Positions 6,624 to 15,294 of a stretch of 48,590 bases of DNA are shown here, in pieces. Positions within the stretch are counted from its first letter, which is position 1. Every line of letters starts with the position of its first letter. The notes under the pieces are model-generated. The model had not been told where the DNA came from. It saw nothing but the letters and a program-made list of their open reading frames with translations, and searched no databases. The stretch is taken from assembly GCA_964530525.1 (NCBI GenBank), contig CAZHBH010000008.1, positions 1 to 48,590 on the forward strand, given 5' to 3'. Origin of the DNA: CAYNQN01 sp964530525 (GTDB taxonomy: Bacteria; Actinomycetota; Acidimicrobiia; Acidimicrobiales; Acidimicrobilacustridaceae). A program made the position numbers and the translations under genes.

Positions 6624-7796
6624 GTGGACTTCGCACTCACCGAAGAGCAGAACGCCATCGTCGACCTGACGCGCCAGATCTTGGGCGATCGTTGCACCCA
6701 GGAGCGCCTGCGCGAGGTGGAGTCGGGTGCAGAGCGCTTCGACCGCGACCTCTGGAACGAGCTCGCCAAGGCAGACCTGTTGGGGATCGCCCTACCGGAG
6801 TCGGTGGGAGGCGGGGGCTTCGGCTTCCTGGAGGCCTGCCTGGTCCTCGTCGAGGCCGGGCGCGCCGTGGCCCCCCTCCCGTTGCTGCCGACGTTCACCG
6901 CGGCACTTGCCATCGCAAGGCACGGTTCAGACGACCAGCGCCAGCGCTGGCTGCCGGGCGTCGCTGCCGGCGAGATCGTGCTGGCTCCCGCCCTCGCCGA
7001 GCTCGACTCAGTGGATCTGCGGGAGCCCTCGACCGTCGCGAAGCGCTCGGGTGAGGGATGGGAGCTGGTGGGCGCCAAGACGGCCGTTCCGGCGGCCCAC
7101 CTCGCAGCTGCCCTCCTGGTGCCCGCCAGGACAGAAGGAGGCGTCGAGGTCTTCGTGGTGGAGCCGGGCGCGGCGGGCGTGAGCCTGGGTCGCCAGGACA
7201 CCTTCAACCACGACCCCACCTTCCACCTCGACCTCGACCGTGTGCAGCTGGGTGCCGACGCGGTGCTCGGCGGAGCAGAGGCCGACGGTTCGGCGATCCT
7301 CGAATGGTTGGTCGACCGCGCCACCGTTGCCGTCTGCGCCGTGGCCTCCGGGGTCGCCGATGCTGGGATGCGGCTCACTGCCTCCTACGCATCCGAGCGC
7401 AAGCAGTTCGACCGCCCGATCGGCAGCTTCCAGGCGGTGGGGCACCGAATGGCCGATTGCTACGTGGACAACGAGGCGATCCGCCTCACCATGCTCTACG
7501 CAGCGAGCCTCCTGGGCGACCGGGGCGAGTCGGGAGCACAGGGCTCGACGACGGCGGCCGTGGACGCCGTGCAGGCGGGCATGGCGGTTGCGACGGCCAA
7601 GTACTGGGCCTCCTACGGGGGGAGCAGGATCGCCCACGCCGGCCTGCACGTGCACGGGGGCATAAGCATCGATCTCGACTACCCGATCCACCGGTACTTC
7701 CTCACCGCCAAGCAGCTCGAGTTCACGCTCGGCCCGGGCGCCCAGCAGCTGGCTCACCTCGGCGCCGTCCTGGCCGCCGAGCCCGTCGCCGGCTAG
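6624..7796 (+). CDS. Acyl-CoA dehydrogenase, subunit 2 of a heteromeric-type pair (FadE-like)
   Basis: The product is 390 aa, with GTG at 6624 behind CAGGAG. The N-terminal helical domain (DFALTEEQNAIVDLTRQIL) and the GIALPESVGGGGFGFLEA segment are typical. The middle beta domain is reduced: the usual TEPxxGSD flavin strand appears only as ALAELDSVDLREPS. The C-terminal domain has YASERKQFDRPIGSFQAVGH (the RxQFGxPIGxFQ motif) and HVHGGISIDLDYPIHRYF. It resembles the partner subunits of heterotetrameric dehydrogenases, in which only one subunit of each dimer forms a complete active site. The gene is co-transcribed with the preceding subunit and convergent with citrate synthase. Confidence 0.88.
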   Translation: MDFALTEEQNAIVDLTRQILGDRCTQERLREVESGAERFDRDLWNELAKADLLGIALPESVGGGGFGFLEACLVLVEAGRAVAPLPLLPTFTAALAIARHGSDDQRQRWLPGVAAGEIVLAPALAELDSVDLREPSTVAKRSGEGWELVGAKTAVPAAHLAAALLVPARTEGGVEVFVVEPGAAGVSLGRQDTFNHDPTFHLDLDRVQLGADAVLGGAEADGSAILEWLVDRATVAVCAVASGVADAGMRLTASYASERKQFDRPIGSFQAVGHRMADCYVDNEAIRLTMLYAASLLGDRGESGAQGSTTAAVDAVQAGMAVATAKYWASYGGSRIAHAGLHVHGGISIDLDYPIHRYFLTAKQLEFTLGPGAQQLAHLGAVLAAEPVAG

Positions 7797-7818
7797 GCCG
7801 GCCGCAGCGGTAGAGGCG

Positions 7819-9087
7819 TCAGCGGGCGTCGAGGGGGACGTAGTCGCGCATCGCCTCGCCGTCGTAGAGCTGGCGGGGTCGCGCGATGCGGGAGTCCTGA
7901 TCGAGCATCTCGATCCAGTGCGCCAGCCAGCCCGAGGTGCGGGGGATGGCGAACAGCACGGGGAACATCTCGATGGGGAAGCCCATGGCCTGGTAGATGA
8001 GCCCGGAGTAGAAGTCGACGTTGGGGTAGAGGCGGCGGCTCACGAAGTACTCGTCGCTGAGGGCCACCTCCTCCAGCTTCAGGGCGATGTCGAGAAGCGG
8101 GTTCTTGCCGGTGGCGTCGAAGACCTCGTAGGCCACCTGCTTGATGATCTTGGCGCGGGGGTCGTAGTTCTTGTACACCCGGTGCCCGAAGCCCTGCAGC
8201 CTTCCCTTTCCTGCCTTCACGTCGGCCAGGAAGGCATCGACGTTGTCGAGCGAACCGATCTGCGTCAGCATCCGGATCACTGCCTCGTTGGCGCCGCCGT
8301 GGCGCGGCCCGTACAGGGCGGCAGCAGCTGCGGCGGTGGAGACGTAGGGGTCGGCGTGCGAGCTGCCCACGACGCGCATGGCTGTGGTCGAGCAGTTCTG
8401 CTCGTGGTCGGCGTGGAGGATGAACAGCACGTCCAGCGCCCTGGAGAGCACGGGATCGGCCTCGTAGTGGGGCTCGGCCACGCGCCACATCATCGACAGG
8501 AAGTTGGAGCAGAAGTTGAGGTTGTTGTCGGGGTAGACGAACGGCATCCCCACGCTGTGGCGGTGCGCCCCCGCGGCGATCGTGGGCATCTTGGCGATGA
8601 GGCGGATCACCTGCTTCCTGCGGGCGACGGGGTCTTCGATCTCCTTGGCCTCGGGGTAGAAGGTCGACAGCGCCGCAACCGTCGAGACGAGGATCCCCAT
8701 GGGGTGGGCGTCGTGGTGGAAGCCCTCCATGAACCGCTTTCTCAGGTTCTCGTGGATGAAGGTGTGGTAGGTGATCTCGTGGCGCCACTCCTGGAACTGC
8801 GTGGCGGTGGGCAGCTCTCCGTGGATCAGCAGGTAGGCCACCTCGAGGTACGACGAGCGTTCGGCCAGCTGCTCGATCGGGTAGCCGCGGTAGCGCAGGA
8901 TGCCGGCGTCGCCGTCGAGCTCCGTGATGGCGCTGGTCGCCGCCGAGGTGGTGCTGAACGATGGGTCGTGGAACCAGATGCCGGGCAGGAGCTTCGACCA
9001 CTCCGCTGCGTCCACGCCGCCGTTGATGATCGGGATCTCGATCGACTCACCAGTGCGGTTGTCGGTGATGCTGACGCTCTCTGCCAC
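7819..9087 (-). CDS. gltA: Citrate synthase
   Basis: The product is 422 aa, a normal length for the type II enzyme. Start is GTG at 9087 behind CAGGAG. The enzyme condenses oxaloacetate and acetyl-CoA at the entry of the TCA cycle. The catalytic residues are visible: His in YGPRHGGANE (near 261), His in GFGHRVYKNYDPRA (near 300) and Asp in NVDFYSG (near 358). The N-terminus (SITDNRTGESIEIPIINGGVD) is the usual small beta domain. It is the last gene of a leftward run with a carboxyltransferase, a LysR regulator and aconitase, though the 158-base gap before it and an inverted repeat there suggest its own promoter. Confidence 0.96.
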   Translation of the reverse strand: MAESVSITDNRTGESIEIPIINGGVDAAEWSKLLPGIWFHDPSFSTTSAATSAITELDGDAGILRYRGYPIEQLAERSSYLEVAYLLIHGELPTATQFQEWRHEITYHTFIHENLRKRFMEGFHHDAHPMGILVSTVAALSTFYPEAKEIEDPVARRKQVIRLIAKMPTIAAGAHRHSVGMPFVYPDNNLNFCSNFLSMMWRVAEPHYEADPVLSRALDVLFILHADHEQNCSTTAMRVVGSSHADPYVSTAAAAAALYGPRHGGANEAVIRMLTQIGSLDNVDAFLADVKAGKGRLQGFGHRVYKNYDPRAKIIKQVAYEVFDATGKNPLLDIALKLEEVALSDEYFVSRRLYPNVDFYSGLIYQAMGFPIEMFPVLFAIPRTSGWLAHWIEMLDQDSRIARPRQLYDGEAMRDYVPLDAR

Positions 9088-9126
9088 TGCTGACTCCTGA
9101 ACGGCTGATTCCCCCGGCTCCTGGTA

Positions 9127-9185
9127 CTCGTTGCAGCCTAACGGCAGGGCGGCGATGTCCGGGCCACAGAGCCGACTGCAACGAG
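9127..9185. promoter_or_regulatory. Inverted repeat upstream of citrate synthase
   Basis: CTCGTTGCAG (9127-9136) and CTGCAACGAG (9176-9185) are a perfect 10-bp inverted repeat separated by 39 bases, 40 bases upstream of the gltA start and 61 bases beyond the end of the carboxyltransferase gene. It could be a looped operator or a weak terminator of the upstream gene. The sequence shows only the symmetry. Confidence 0.35.
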
Positions 9186-9245
9186 GTGTTCACCGGGGAG
9201 CCCTCGGCGAGGACCCGGTGATGAGCCGGAAGGCTCGCACGCGCG

Positions 9246-10592
9246 CTACAGAGGCGTGTTGTCGTGCAGGCGGTGGGGGAGCTGCTCGCGCTTGGTCGAG
9301 ACCACTTCGAGCGCCGCAGCGATCTCGGCGCGGGTCTCGGCGGGGTCGATCACGGCGTCGATGAGACCACGCTCGGCTGCGATGTAAGGGTTCAGGAGCC
9401 GCTGCTCGTACTCGGCCTCCAGCTCGGCGCGGCGGGCGGCATCGCTCTCGCGCCGGTGGAGGATCTCCACGGCGCCCCGAGCGCCCATCACGGCGATCTC
9501 GGCGCTGGGCCAGGCGAGCGAGATGTCGTTGCCCATTCGCTTGGAGTCCATGACGATGTAGGCCCCCCCGTACGACTTGCGCAGCGTCACGGAGACGCGG
9601 CCCACCGTGGCGCGGGCGTAGGCGAAGGCCAGCTGCGCGCCATGACGGATCATTCCTCGCCACTCCAGATCCTTCCCTGGATAGAAGCCCGGGGTGTCCA
9701 CGAGGGTGAGGATCGGGACGTTGAACGCGTCGCAGGTGGCAACGAAGCGCGCTCCCTTCTGGGAGGCTGCGATGTCGAGCGTGCCGGCGATGGTCATCGG
9801 CTGGTTGGCGACGATTCCCGTGGGTCGACCGTCGATGGTGGCGAGCGCCGTGACCAGGTTGGCTGCCCACGAGGAGCGCAGCTCCAGCAGCTCCCCGTCG
9901 TCCACTATCGAGCGGATCACCTCCCGCACGTCGTAGCTCCCGGTGGCCGAAGAGGGCACCAGGTCGGCGAGCTCGGGTGTGGGGCGCCCGGCGGGATCGC
10001 CGTTCGCCCAGCGTGGGGGGAGCACGTCGGCGCTCGATGGCAGCAGGGCCAGCAGCTCGCCCACGGCTTCACGGGCAGCGTCCACATCTCGCACCACCAG
10101 GCTGGCGAGGCCGGTCTGGCGGGCGTGCGTGCCGGAGCTTCCCAGGGCTTCCTTGGTCACGGGGACCCCCGTGAACGCTCGCACCATGTTCGGGCCGCTC
10201 ATGAAGGCGTAGGAGTCTTCGGTCATCACCACGAAGTCGGCGAGGCCGAGCAGGAGCGACGGGCCCGAGACGGCGGGACCCGTCACGGCCATGATCACCG
10301 GCACAACGCCCGAGCACGAGACCACCTGCTTGGCGGCGTGTCCCCAGCCGTGGAGCGCTGCGATGCCCTCGTTCACATCGGCGCCGCTGGACGCGATGAA
10401 CGCCACCAAAGGGATCCCCTCGGCCCTGGCGGTGGCCGCCGCGTGGGCGAGCGTCTCGCCGTCGGCGGGGCTGAGGGCCCCCTGGCGGTTGGTGGCGTCG
10501 AGCTCGCAGACGATCGCAGGTCTCCCGTCGAGGTCCTCGTGACGGGCCGACACCACACCGGGGACGCGCGCTCGAAGGGGTAGCACGCTCAC
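9246..10592 (-). CDS. Acyl-CoA carboxylase, carboxyltransferase (beta) subunit
   Basis: The product is 448 aa, about 70-80 residues shorter than the usual 520-aa actinobacterial AccD/PccB proteins; the missing part is the N-terminal segment with the HARGKLTARER-like region. The two crotonase-like halves are otherwise intact: AVTGPAVSGPSLLLGLADFVVMTEDSYAFMSGP-type strands in the N half, and LVDTPGFYPGKDLEWRGMIRHG plus LRKSYGGAYIVMDSKRMGND in the C half. It transfers CO2 from carboxybiotin to an acyl-CoA (acetyl-, propionyl- or longer). No biotin carboxylase or carrier gene is in the window, so the alpha subunit must be encoded elsewhere. Start is GTG at 10592. It follows the LysR gene by 74 bases. 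Confidence 0.85.
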   Translation of the reverse strand: MSVLPLRARVPGVVSARHEDLDGRPAIVCELDATNRQGALSPADGETLAHAAATARAEGIPLVAFIASSGADVNEGIAALHGWGHAAKQVVSCSGVVPVIMAVTGPAVSGPSLLLGLADFVVMTEDSYAFMSGPNMVRAFTGVPVTKEALGSSGTHARQTGLASLVVRDVDAAREAVGELLALLPSSADVLPPRWANGDPAGRPTPELADLVPSSATGSYDVREVIRSIVDDGELLELRSSWAANLVTALATIDGRPTGIVANQPMTIAGTLDIAASQKGARFVATCDAFNVPILTLVDTPGFYPGKDLEWRGMIRHGAQLAFAYARATVGRVSVTLRKSYGGAYIVMDSKRMGNDISLAWPSAEIAVMGARGAVEILHRRESDAARRAELEAEYEQRLLNPYIAAERGLIDAVIDPAETRAEIAAALEVVSTKREQLPHRLHDNTPL

Positions 10593-10666
10593 ATCTTCAC
10601 CCTTCGCGACCCCGGGTGTCGACGTGCGAGCGGGCGAGCGTCGATCGCATCGTCACCCGAGCCCCG

Positions 10667-11623
10667 TCACCGGGGGTCGGGGCGCGTCTCGAGGTGAAGG
10701 CCTCGTTGGCGGGGCGCCTCGGCCCGCACCAGCTCGATCACCACGTCTCGCAGGGCTCGTGCAGGCGCCGGCAGCAGTGCCCTCCGCAGCGTGGCGATGC
10801 CCACCGAACGGGGCTCCAGCCCGTCCACCGGGAGGCTTCGCCACCCGTTGCCCTCCTCGCGTGCGCCCTCTTCGCTCGCGCCCTGCTCGACAGGCAGCGC
10901 GGTGGCCGGCAGCACGGCGGCCCCGAAGCCGTCGAATGCCAGCGTCGCGAGCAGGCGCATGCCCTCGATCTCCGCCTTGGCCACCAGCTCGACCCCTGCC
11001 GCAGCGCAGGCCTGGTCGAGCTCGTCGCGAAAGGCCGTCCCCTTGGGCTCCAGCAGCAGGGGCTGGTCGTTCAGGTCGCCAAGGGTGATGCGGTCGCTGG
11101 CCGCGAGAGGATGCCCCTCGGGCACCACGAGCAAGCGGTCTTCCACGAAGAGCTGCTCGGTGGCCACCTCGGGGTCGTCGACGGGCAGGTTCAGCACGGC
11201 CAGGTCGAGGTGGCCCGACGTGAGCGCGAGGAGCAGCGAAGAGCTCGTGGCGTCGATCACCGCCAGCTCCACGCCCGGATGGCGCTCGGCCATCGTGTCG
11301 AGCAGCGACGGCGCCAGCCAGCGAGCGGTGGTGCCGATCACGCCGAGCCGGGCTCGGCCCACCGGGTTGGCACGGAGGCTGGCTACGTCGGAACCCACGG
11401 CGTCGAGCTCGGCCAGCACCCTGCGAGCCCGCGTGACCACCACCTCGCCTTCGGGGGTGAGCAGCCCGCTGCTGCGATCCACCAGGACGGTTCCCAGCTC
11501 GCGCTCCAGCCTCGCCACGTGGGCCGACATGTTCGACTGCACGGTGCTGAGCGCCCGAGCGGCCGCCGAGAACGAGCCATGGTCCGCCACGGCCACGAGG
11601 GCGTTGAGCTGGCGGATGTCCAT
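10667..11623 (-). CDS. LysR-family transcriptional regulator
   Basis: The product is 318 aa with the standard architecture: an N-terminal winged helix-turn-helix (MDIRQLNALVAVADHGSFSA, then ALSTVQSNMSAHVARLEREL) and a periplasmic-binding-like effector domain from about residue 90. The start lies 4 bases after the aconitase stop, so it is translated from the same mRNA. A LysR gene placed downstream of and co-directional with its likely target, instead of divergent, is less common. The effector may be a TCA intermediate or acyl-CoA-related acid; that is inference from neighbours. The C-terminal ~15 residues are arginine-rich. Confidence 0.9.
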   Translation of the reverse strand: MDIRQLNALVAVADHGSFSAAARALSTVQSNMSAHVARLERELGTVLVDRSSGLLTPEGEVVVTRARRVLAELDAVGSDVASLRANPVGRARLGVIGTTARWLAPSLLDTMAERHPGVELAVIDATSSSLLLALTSGHLDLAVLNLPVDDPEVATEQLFVEDRLLVVPEGHPLAASDRITLGDLNDQPLLLEPKGTAFRDELDQACAAAGVELVAKAEIEGMRLLATLAFDGFGAAVLPATALPVEQGASEEGAREEGNGWRSLPVDGLEPRSVGIATLRRALLPAPARALRDVVIELVRAEAPRQRGLHLETRPDPR

Positions 11624-11627
11624 CGGC

Positions 11628-13898
11628 TCAGCGCGACTGGCGGATGATGTTCAGAGCCCCGCCGGCGCGGAACCAGGCGATCTGCTCCTCGTTGAGGGTG
11701 TGGTTGCACTCGAAGTCGAAGGTGGATCCGTCGGGGTGGTGGATCCGGCAGGTCACCGGCTTGTCGGGAGCGAGGTCGGCCAGCCCGAGCACCGAGATGC
11801 GGTCGTCCTCGCCGATGCGGTCGTAGTCGTAGGGCTCGGCGAAGGTGAGCGGCAGCACGCCCTGCTTCTTCAGGTTGGTCTCGTGGATGCGGGCGAACGA
11901 CCGGGTGATCACCACCTTGCAGCCGCGGAAGCGAGGCTCCATGGCGGCGTGCTCCCGCGACGATCCCTCTCCGTAGTTCTCATCTCCCACCGCCACCCAG
12001 CCGACGCCCGCCTCGTGGTAGGCGCGGGCCAGGTCGGGGAAGCTCTGGGTCGTCCCGTCGAGCTGGTTCTTCCCCCTTCCTGCCTCGCCGGTGAAGGCGT
12101 TGACCGCACCGAGGAACAGGTTGCCGGAGATGTTCTCGAGGTGCCCTCGGTACCGCAGCCAAGGCCCAGCAGCGGAGATGTGGTCGGTGGTGCACTTGCC
12201 GGCGGCCTTCACGAGCACGACGAGGCGATCGAAGTCTTCGCCGTCCCACGGGTCGAACGGCTCGAGCAGCTGCAGCCGATCGCTGTCGGGCCTCACCACC
12301 ACCTCTATCCCGCTGCCGTCGTCGGGGGCTGGGACGAAACCTGCCTCACCCGACTCGAAGCCGGCCGAGGGGAGCTCGTCGCCAGGCGCGACCGCCAGGC
12401 GGACCTCCGAGCCGTCGTCGGCCACGAGCACGTCGTGGCGTGGGTCGAAGTCGATCCGCCCTGCCAGCGCCAGCGCCACCGTGGTCTCGGGCGAGGTCAC
12501 GAAGGCGAGGGTGGATGACAGGCCGTCGTTGCGCTTGGGGAAGTTGCGGTTGTACGAGGTGACGATGACGTTGGTGTCGCCCTCGGAGACGTCGTGGCGA
12601 GCCCACTGCCCGATGCAGGGACCGCAGGCGTTGGCCAGCACGACGGCACCCACCTCCTCCAGGTCGGCTAGCAGCCCGTCGCGCTCGATCGTCGCACGCA
12701 CGCGCTCGGAACCGGGCGTGACCATCAACTCGGTGCGCGCCTTGAGGCCCTTGGCCGCGGCGAGGCGGGCGATGCTGGCCGCGCGGCTGATGTCCTCGTA
12801 GGAGCTGTTCGTGCACGAGCCCACCAGCGCTGCGCTGATCTCGGTTGGCCACCCCTCCCGGGTCGCCTCCGAGCCGAGCTGGCTCACGGGGCGTGCACGA
12901 TCGGGGGTGTGGGGGCCGTTGATGAGCGGTTCGAGGTCGCCCAGGTGGATCTCCACGATCTCGTCGAAGAAGCCACCGGGGTCGTCGAGCACCTGCGGGT
13001 CGGCGCGCAGTTCGTGGGCGACGGCGTCTGCCGCGTCGGCCATGGCCTCGCGGCCGGTGGCCTTCAGGTAGCGGCCCATGGCTTCGTCGTAGGGGAACAG
13101 CGAGGTGGTGGCGCCGATCTCGGCGCCCATGTTGCAGATGGTCGCCTTGCCGGTGGCGCTCAGCGAGCTCGCGCCCGGGCCGAAGTACTCCACGATGGCG
13201 CCCGTTCCGCCCTTCACCGTGAGGATCTCGGCGACCTTGAGTATCACGTCCTTGGGGGCTGCCCAGCCGTCGAGCTCGCCCGTGAGGCGCACGCCGATGA
13301 GCTTGGGCCAGCGGACGTTGAACGGGAAGCCGGTCATGACGTCGACCGCGTCTGCGCCTCCGACACCGATGGCCACCATGCCGAGACCGCCTGCGTTCGG
13401 GGTGTGGCTGTCGGTGCCGATCATCATCCCGCCCGGGAAGGCGTACTGCTCCAGCACCACCTGGTGGATGATCCCGGAGCCCGGCTTCCAGAACCCGATG
13501 CCGTAGCGGGCCGAGACGGACTCGAGGAAGTCGTACACCTCGTTGTTCTCCGCCACGGCGGCGAGGAGGTCGGCCTTGCCCTCGGTCCGGGCCTGGATCA
13601 GGTGGTCGCAGTGGACGGTGGATGGCACGGCCACACGGGCCAGCCCGGCCGTCATGAACTGAAGCAGCGCCATCTGCGCGGTCGCGTCCTGCATGGCGAC
13701 CCGGTCGGGGTCGAGGTCCTCGTAGGAGCGGCCACGCTTCATCGAGGCCGTCGCAGGGTTGCGCAGGTGGTTCACCAGCACCTTCTCTGCGAAGGTGAGG
13801 GGACGCCCCAGGCGTTGCCTGCCTTCGTCCACCCGGCCGGGCAGCCGCGCGTACACAGCCTCGACGAGGTCTATGGGTGTTGTGGCGGTGACGGCCAT
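11628..13898 (-). CDS. acn: Aconitate hydratase (mitochondrial-type)
   Basis: The product is 756 aa. Start is ATG at 13898 behind GGGAGG; an upstream in-frame ATG lacks a binding site. The [4Fe-4S] ligands are visible as Cys in LVGSCTNSSYED (near 362) and the pair in ANACGPCIGQW (near 425). The substrate-binding signatures GTDSHTPNAGGLGM and, in the swivel domain, GDENYGEGSSREHAAMEPR are present. It interconverts citrate and isocitrate. It is encoded with a LysR regulator four bases downstream and faces a GntR/HutC gene across a short operator-bearing spacer. Confidence 0.95.
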   Translation of the reverse strand: MAVTATTPIDLVEAVYARLPGRVDEGRQRLGRPLTFAEKVLVNHLRNPATASMKRGRSYEDLDPDRVAMQDATAQMALLQFMTAGLARVAVPSTVHCDHLIQARTEGKADLLAAVAENNEVYDFLESVSARYGIGFWKPGSGIIHQVVLEQYAFPGGMMIGTDSHTPNAGGLGMVAIGVGGADAVDVMTGFPFNVRWPKLIGVRLTGELDGWAAPKDVILKVAEILTVKGGTGAIVEYFGPGASSLSATGKATICNMGAEIGATTSLFPYDEAMGRYLKATGREAMADAADAVAHELRADPQVLDDPGGFFDEIVEIHLGDLEPLINGPHTPDRARPVSQLGSEATREGWPTEISAALVGSCTNSSYEDISRAASIARLAAAKGLKARTELMVTPGSERVRATIERDGLLADLEEVGAVVLANACGPCIGQWARHDVSEGDTNVIVTSYNRNFPKRNDGLSSTLAFVTSPETTVALALAGRIDFDPRHDVLVADDGSEVRLAVAPGDELPSAGFESGEAGFVPAPDDGSGIEVVVRPDSDRLQLLEPFDPWDGEDFDRLVVLVKAAGKCTTDHISAAGPWLRYRGHLENISGNLFLGAVNAFTGEAGRGKNQLDGTTQSFPDLARAYHEAGVGWVAVGDENYGEGSSREHAAMEPRFRGCKVVITRSFARIHETNLKKQGVLPLTFAEPYDYDRIGEDDRISVLGLADLAPDKPVTCRIHHPDGSTFDFECNHTLNEEQIAWFRAGGALNIIRQSR

Positions 13899-13969
13899 GG
13901 TGATGCCTCCCTGTTCCATGGGGGTGGGACGTTGCGGGGACCGTGATGCGGGGGGTCGTATTGCGGCCC

Positions 13970-13998
13970 ACTTGGAAATATACAAGTATCATACAAGT
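13970..13998. promoter_or_regulatory. Operator/promoter region between aconitase and the GntR gene
   Basis: ATACAAGT occurs twice (13980-13987 and 13991-13998), spaced 11 bases apart, about one helical turn. Between them GTATCATAC (13986-13994) is a perfect 4-1-4 palindrome of the GT...AC type bound by GntR/HutC regulators, and ACTTG (13970-13974) pairs with CAAGT (13983-13987). A TATCAT box (13988-13993) sits 3 bases before the GTG start, so the gntR transcript may be leaderless and autoregulated. Confidence 0.55.
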
Positions 13999-14743
13999 GC
14001 GCCAGACCCGTTACCAGCAGATCGCCACGGAGCTCCGATCACAACTCGAAGCCGGAGAGCTGGGCGTGGGGGAGCAGGGAGAGGAACGCCTGCTCCCCAG
14101 CGAGTCCGAGCTCTCGGCTCGCTTCGCTGCCAGCCGCGTGACGGTGCGCAGGGCCCTGGAGGTCTTGCGCGACGAGGGCCTGGTGGGCTCTCGGCAGGGG
14201 TTCGGCTGGTTCGTGGCGGCAGATCCGCTGCGCCAGACGCTGGGGCGCCTCGGCACCATCGAGGGCCAGCTCGCCAGGGAGGGGATCACCTCCACCAGGC
14301 GGGTCCTCGACTTCCGCGTGATCAAGGCTCCCGCCCGCGTCGCGGAGGTGCTCGGATCGGGGACCGTGCTGCGCGTGCGAAGGCTCAACTTGGCCGACGG
14401 TGAGCCGTTCGCCCTCATCACCGTGTGGTGCCCCGAGAGGTTGGCGGCCGAGCTCACGAGGACCGACGTGGAACGCCAGCCCTTCTACGAGCTGGTGGGC
14501 GTTCCGCTCGGCAGCGCCGTGCAGGTGATAGGCGCAGCCGCCGCGTCGGCCTCGGATTCGGAGCTGCTCGGGATACCCGAGGGTTCGCCCGTGCTGCGAT
14601 GCGAGCGCGTGACGAGGGGCCTCGACGACCGGCCACTGCTGGTGAGCGAGCACACGTTCCCCGCCGGGCTCACGGAGTTCGCCGTGGAGCTGCCCCACGC
14701 CGAGGCGTCGATCGCCCCGAGCGGCCTGCGCCTGGTGGAGTAG
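13997..14743 (+). CDS. GntR-family regulator, HutC subfamily
   Basis: The product is 248 aa, with GTG at 13997; the open frame before it has no start with a binding site. The N-terminal winged helix is typical: TRYQQIATELRSQLEAGELG, then LLPSESELSARFAASRVTVR and a beta wing GLVGSRQGFGWFV. Residues from about 95 form a UTRA effector domain, with RVRRLNLADGEPFALITVW and VSEHTFPAG strands. HutC-type proteins bind small acids, amino acids or sugar phosphates. The divergent position and the shared spacer make aconitase and its own gene the likely targets. Confidence 0.9.
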   Translation: MRQTRYQQIATELRSQLEAGELGVGEQGEERLLPSESELSARFAASRVTVRRALEVLRDEGLVGSRQGFGWFVAADPLRQTLGRLGTIEGQLAREGITSTRRVLDFRVIKAPARVAEVLGSGTVLRVRRLNLADGEPFALITVWCPERLAAELTRTDVERQPFYELVGVPLGSAVQVIGAAAASASDSELLGIPEGSPVLRCERVTRGLDDRPLLVSEHTFPAGLTEFAVELPHAEASIAPSGLRLVE

Positions 14744-14783
14744 GGCAGGGCAGGCCAGGTAAGGATCGGGAAGGCCAGGTCGC

Positions 14784-15281
14784 TCAGACCGATCGGGTGC
14801 TCGAGCGCCCGTCGGCCACCCGGAGCGCCACCACACCCAGCGCCGTGGCGCAGACCACCACCACGACGTCGCCCACGCTCGGCATCGTCGGCCTCGTGGC
14901 TCCGAGGGCCACCAACGCCAGGGCGCCCATCAGTACGTTGCGCCAGACCGACACCCACGAGAGGGGTCGGCTGGTGGCGCCTCCGAAGCAGGCGCACGGC
15001 GCCACCACCCCTACTCGTAGGCGGCCCACGATGAAGGTGGTGAACAGGGCCAGGAGCACGAGCACGACCAGCGCTCCCACGAACGGCACCGCCAGCAGCA
15101 GCACGACCGCGGCCAGCTCGGGAAGCGGAAGGAAGCGTGCTGCGCTGCCGGCGTTGGGCACCCCGAGCGTTGCGAAGGCGGCGGCGGTGCCGTCGCGGTC
15201 GCGGATCTTGGCCGTCGCCGCGGCGGCGAACACAAGCGCCAGGACCACGGCCGCGCAGTAGCCGAGTCCGGCGATGCTCAT
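14784..15281 (-). CDS. MauE/DoxX-like membrane protein
   Basis: The product is 165 aa. The ATG at 15281 begins MSIAGLGYCAAVV; the longer open frame runs into gltB. There are four to five hydrophobic helices, with the motif APCACFGGATSRPLSW in a loop. This Cys-x-Cys-F-G motif and topology are characteristic of MauE-like proteins, which act with thiol-disulfide proteins in the assembly of periplasmic redox enzymes. The gene lies 13 bases after glutamate synthase on the same strand and convergent to the GntR gene. No mau structural genes are in the window, so the redox partner is unknown. Confidence 0.75.
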   Translation of the reverse strand: MSIAGLGYCAAVVLALVFAAAATAKIRDRDGTAAAFATLGVPNAGSAARFLPLPELAAVVLLLAVPFVGALVVLVLLALFTTFIVGRLRVGVVAPCACFGGATSRPLSWVSVWRNVLMGALALVALGATRPTMPSVGDVVVVVCATALGVVALRVADGRSSTRSV

Positions 15282-15294
15282 CTGGTGCTTCGCG

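Noticed and set aside
5104..6636. Long minus-strand open frame (510 codons) over the acyl-CoA dehydrogenase gene
   Set aside because: The + strand carries clear acyl-CoA dehydrogenase motifs and ribosome-binding sites; the minus frame has none.
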